Shown here one piece after another: positions 31,179-33,831 of a stretch of DNA of 33,831 nt. This DNA comes from Verrucomicrobiaceae bacterium E54 (GTDB lineage: Bacteria > Verrucomicrobiota > Verrucomicrobiia > Verrucomicrobiales > Akkermansiaceae), in contig JAKZES010000059.1 in NCBI GenBank assembly GCA_022548915.1, positions 1 through 33,831 on the forward strand, read 5' to 3'. The position numbers and the translations under genes were made by a program. The notes under the pieces were generated by a model. That model ran no database searches. It saw nothing but the letters and a program-made list of their open reading frames with translations, and had not been told where the DNA came from. Numbering within the stretch: the first letter of the stretch is position 1; the number at the start of each line of letters is the position of its first letter.

Positions 31179-33451
31179 CCCGCGACAAACTCCATTCCCG
31201 GATCCAGCTGCTTCTCGACGGCGAGATCTCCGCCGAGCAGTTCGCCGAACTCGAAGCCGAGTTGCTCGCCAATCCGCAAGCACTCGCCGACTACCGGCTC
31301 TACACCGGCCTGCACTGCGGGCTGGAACGCGCCGGCGAGCTGCGTGCCTCGATCAAGCAAACCCCGGTCGTGCCGATCGACCGGGTCATGGCCATGCAGC
31401 GGCGACGGGGGGCCCAGATCTCCCTGCTGGCCGCCGCCGCGCTCGTGATGCTCTGCGGCATCGCGCTGTGGATGATCATGGCGCCGCAGACCGCGCCCGC
31501 CCTGGCCTCCTTCCGAACGGCACCCGGCTCGGCCTTCTCCCTGACCCACGGGGAAGACTCACCGGGCGGCAACGCCCTCGTCCCGGGATCGTCCATCCAG
31601 CTCGACCACGGCGTGGCCGAAATTGCGCTGCCCCACAAGGTGCGCGCCATCCTCGAAGCCCCCGCCTCCCTGAGGCTCATCGACGAACGCCTCGTCCACC
31701 TCGACCACGGCAAGGCCTTCTTCGAAGTGCCCGACGCCGACGGTCACGGTTTCACCGTCAGCACTCCGCACCAGCGCATCGTCGATCTCGGCACCGCGTT
31801 CGGGATTCATCTGCCGGCGGACTCCGGCAAGGTTCTTCTGCATGTGACCGAGGGAAGCGTCCGGATCGACGGCTCGGGGGAGGATGCACCGGGAGAAGTG
31901 ATTGCCGCTCCACGAGCCATCGCCCTCGGTGGCACCAAGGTTTTGGAGGATCTGAAAGAACCATCTCAGCACTTCCGGCGGCAGCTCCCGGACCAAGTCC
32001 ATCAGATCCTCGTGGAGGACTTCGAGTCCGGTCTTCGCGCGGAAACCGAATACGCCATCCACATGGATCGGACCGCTATCATCGACCAGGCCGGCAACCG
32101 CTTCGCCGGCATCTCCAAGGACGATCCCTGGCGCTTTTCCACCTCGAAAGAGCTGCGGATCCGCAATCCCAGTTTCGAGACCGATGATCCCGGCAACAAG
32201 GCTCCTCTTCACTGGCGGGAGGTGTCGGGAGTGAGCGTCCTTTTCAACACCTACACGGAACTCCCCAAGGCCACCGAAGGGTCCCGGCGCCTCCTTGTTC
32301 CCGCGGATAGCACGGTTGTGCAGGATCTCGGCGAACCCATACGGGCCGGCACCACCTACCAACTGATTCTGGATGTCGGCAACTGCCCCGCCAGGTTCCC
32401 AAGTCAGGCGGTCGTCCAATTCTACGGCAGCGATGCGGGGCATGAAGCGCCTCTCGCCGAGATCCGGCTCGACCCGGCCAAGAACGCCTGGCTTCGAAGC
32501 CAGACGCTGAGTTTTACGGCGACTGCCGAGGAAGCGACCGGCCAAACTCTCGGCATCGCGCTCTCCTCCAAGGATGGATTCAGTTCCTTTGATGATCTGC
32601 GGATCTTCGCAACGCCCGGTGTCGATCAAACGCCCCCTCCGGGAGGCCTCCCGGGAGATGGCGACCAGAGCGGGCAGCCGGATACGAGTTCGCCGTTGAC
32701 CTCAAGCTTTGATCCCGCGCCGGGTACCTCTGACGCCGCGTTCGATGGCATTCCAACCCTGGTCTTCAACGAGCCGGTCCGCTTTGGTACGGGGCGCATT
32801 ATCGTTCGAAATCTCACCGACCGTTCCGAAACCGAACTCGTCGTCGGCTCAGCGCGCACCTCGCTCCGCGGCCGGGTCCTGACCTTCCTCCCGCCCCTCG
32901 GTCTCGGGGAAGGAGCCACGCAGATGGGAGGCATCCCGGTTTGGGAGTGCAGCGGACCCGTGAGCCGCTTCAATCCGAGCGGCAACGGCCAGCGCTACCG
33001 GCATCCCGATCTCGTCGATGACTCCGAGGCCCGTGGTCTCCTGGATGCGATGAAAGGTCCCACCCTCGCGACCTTGGCCACCAATGGCCTGCCCGGCATC
33101 ATCCGTCGCTCGCTCGGTCCGGTCGAAGAGGGCCGAACCTACACCGTCAGCGTCGGGATCGGCTGCCGAAGCCGGGACGCCGCGGTTACCTCTCCTTTCG
33201 CCGGCTATCGTATCCGGCTGCTCTGCGATTCCGTGGTGCTCAACGAAATCACGGGCCGGACGCCACCCGGATCGCCCAATAGCGTGACGCCGGTGGGCTT
33301 TTCCTGGGATTCCCGTGAATTTCCAGGCCACTTGCCTGCGGAGTCGTCGCTCGTTCTCGAAATATCGGCGCTTGGCACCGCGAACGATTCCGCCGGGCAT
33401 CTCGATATCGACCACGTCCAGGTGACCTCTTTTGGTGGGACCGGGCGCTGA
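31175..33451 (+). CDS. FecR-like anti-sigma protein with permuted Big_5 domain and carbohydrate-binding-like modules
   Basis: A 758-residue membrane protein. Residues 1-60 form a cytoplasmic sigma-binding-like region (LLLDGEISAEQFAELEAELL), with a membrane helix at about 82-103. Residues about 115-260 are a FecR domain (GSAFSLTHGE through FFEVPDADGHGFTVSTPHQR and LHVTEGSVRI). After EDFESGL (residue 287) comes the C-terminal half of a Big_5/Ig-like domain (EYAIHMDRTAIIDQAGNRFA), then a beta-sandwich module (IRNPSFETDDPG onward). A Pro/Gly/Ser linker and the N-terminal half of Big_5 (LVFNEPVRFGTGRIIVRNLT) follow, then a second sandwich (VSRFNPSGNGQRYRHPD). It probably senses an outer ligand and holds the sigma factor. 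The domain order is abnormal. Confidence 0.88.
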   Translation: MTRDKLHSRIQLLLDGEISAEQFAELEAELLANPQALADYRLYTGLHCGLERAGELRASIKQTPVVPIDRVMAMQRRRGAQISLLAAAALVMLCGIALWMIMAPQTAPALASFRTAPGSAFSLTHGEDSPGGNALVPGSSIQLDHGVAEIALPHKVRAILEAPASLRLIDERLVHLDHGKAFFEVPDADGHGFTVSTPHQRIVDLGTAFGIHLPADSGKVLLHVTEGSVRIDGSGEDAPGEVIAAPRAIALGGTKVLEDLKEPSQHFRRQLPDQVHQILVEDFESGLRAETEYAIHMDRTAIIDQAGNRFAGISKDDPWRFSTSKELRIRNPSFETDDPGNKAPLHWREVSGVSVLFNTYTELPKATEGSRRLLVPADSTVVQDLGEPIRAGTTYQLILDVGNCPARFPSQAVVQFYGSDAGHEAPLAEIRLDPAKNAWLRSQTLSFTATAEEATGQTLGIALSSKDGFSSFDDLRIFATPGVDQTPPPGGLPGDGDQSGQPDTSSPLTSSFDPAPGTSDAAFDGIPTLVFNEPVRFGTGRIIVRNLTDRSETELVVGSARTSLRGRVLTFLPPLGLGEGATQMGGIPVWECSGPVSRFNPSGNGQRYRHPDLVDDSEARGLLDAMKGPTLATLATNGLPGIIRRSLGPVEEGRTYTVSVGIGCRSRDAAVTSPFAGYRIRLLCDSVVLNEITGRTPPGSPNSVTPVGFSWDSREFPGHLPAESSLVLEISALGTANDSAGHLDIDHVQVTSFGGTGR

Positions 33452-33506
33452 TTTCGGATCCCCGTGACGGGAAAGCCCCATTCTTCCCTAAAACACGCGA
33501 AACCCT

Positions 33507-33531
33507 GTAACGTTTCGTCCCCGAGTCTGAT
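33507..33531 (+). promoter_or_regulatory. candidate ECF promoter of the secreted-protein gene
   Basis: GTAAC at 33507-33511 and TGAT at 33528-33531, separated by 16 nt exactly as upstream of the sigma factor gene. The -10 region, GTCTGATT, matches the TCTGA seen at E. coli sigma-E promoters. Initiation would fall at about 33538, placing the hairpin at 33537-33562 at the 5' end of the mRNA. Confidence 0.5.
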
Positions 33532-33536
33532 TTGCG

Positions 33537-33562
33537 TGCAGACACGCCCGAAAGGGCCTGCA
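33537..33562 (+). promoter_or_regulatory. 5'-leader hairpin masking the ribosome binding site
   Basis: GCCC-GAAA-GGGC (33546-33557) is a GNRA-capped hairpin extended by TGCAG/CTGCA (33537-33541 and 33558-33562), with ACAC bulged on the left. The only Shine-Dalgarno-like run, AAAGGG at 33551-33556, lies inside it, 12 nt before the ATG. Confidence 0.5.
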
Positions 33563-33568
33563 TCAATA

Positions 33569-33831
33569 ATGAATTCCCCACATCCCCTGACTCCAAAGAG
33601 ATTTGATCGCAGGCTTGCCCTTGCGGCTGCGGTCCTAGCCACCACGGGTTTCGCGCAGGCGGCATCGATCAACTTCGTCGGCAGCCAGGACAATATCGAG
33701 ACGAAGAACGACGATCAGACGATTGGCTGGCGCAATACCACGCCCGCCAAGACGCTGGACATCGACGGTGACAACATCATCGGCACCGACGGATATCGCA
33801 CCAGCAACCGGTCTTCAAACCCGTCCTACGC
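33569..33831 (+). CDS. secreted protein, N-terminal part (runs off the window)
   Basis: From ATG 33569 the frame stays open to the window end, giving 87 complete codons. A signal peptide is clear: Lys/Arg-rich start (PKRFDRRLA), hydrophobic LALAAAVLATTGF, and cleavage likely after AQA. The mature start (ASINFVGSQDNIETKNDDQT, then DIDGDNIIGTDGYR) is Asn/Asp/Thr-rich, like exported beta-sandwich proteins that often end in a PEP-CTERM sorting signal; the end is not visible. The sigma-FecR pair just upstream and the shared promoter motif suggest it is a regulon member. The DG-rich start could also be a calcium-binding loop. Confidence 0.75.
   Translation, partial: MNSPHPLTPKRFDRRLALAAAVLATTGFAQAASINFVGSQDNIETKNDDQTIGWRNTTPAKTLDIDGDNIIGTDGYRTSNRSSNPSY

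Overview
The window is GC-rich, densely coding chromosomal DNA that looks like Verrucomicrobiota (Verrucomicrobiales-like). The main evidence is the gene families: a PVC-type haem-binding protein with an SGNH-like N-terminus, a ThuA-domain protein, an adjacent DUF1549/DUF1553 cytochrome and DUF1501 pair, a secreted sulfatase, DUF3500, and a Rhodopirellula/Verrucomicrobium-type ECF sigma factor paired with a large FecR protein. No rRNA, CRISPR array, prophage or intact insertion sequence was seen. The only RNA gene recognised is tRNA-His.

Layout. 1-1492: a possible gene tail, a DUF1080-like lipoprotein and an unusual HAD protein. 1529-5762: a periplasmic haem protein and a ThuA-like protein. 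5835-7066: fabG and sixA as a two-gene operon. 7240-7660: a decayed DUF6288/PDZ relic. 7739-11594: a GH5 glycosidase followed by a sulfatase-SGNH fusion, probably an operon for modified polysaccharide. 11674-15832: a Dabb protein and the long HrpA helicase. 16068-16768: a VapBC-type toxin-antitoxin pair. 16826-18414: three uncharacterised reverse-strand genes. 18444-23178: the DUF1553 and DUF1501 operon. 23305-25865: a proline/glutamate-rich lipoprotein, a DUF3500 protein and a secreted TIM-barrel protein. 25945-30522: housekeeping genes (rnc, tRNA-His, an Smr protein, a cobalamin adenosyltransferase, queE, a phosphoglycolate-phosphatase-like HAD and hpf). 30642-33831: an ECF sigma factor, its FecR partner and the start of a secreted protein.

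Three observations stand out. First, a family of short paired hairpins recurs at 12000, 14071, 15196, 23187 and 26840. Most have an 8-bp stem and 3-nt loop, with centres usually 26-27 bp apart, and three loci share a GRCCGT linker. Two copies sit in frame inside hrpA, together with a third, different repeat. Second, the FecR-like protein carries a Big_5-type domain in permuted order: its C-terminal half lies about 290 residues before its N-terminal half, and both junctions fall at CGGTCT, exactly 870 bp apart. Third, the sigma factor gene and the secreted-protein gene downstream share GTAAC-N16-TGAT, which suggests an autoregulated ECF regulon.

Most of the identified extracytoplasmic proteins suggest a life of degrading sulfated or acetylated polysaccharides. 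Everything here was read by eye. Family assignments rest on remembered motifs, not searches.
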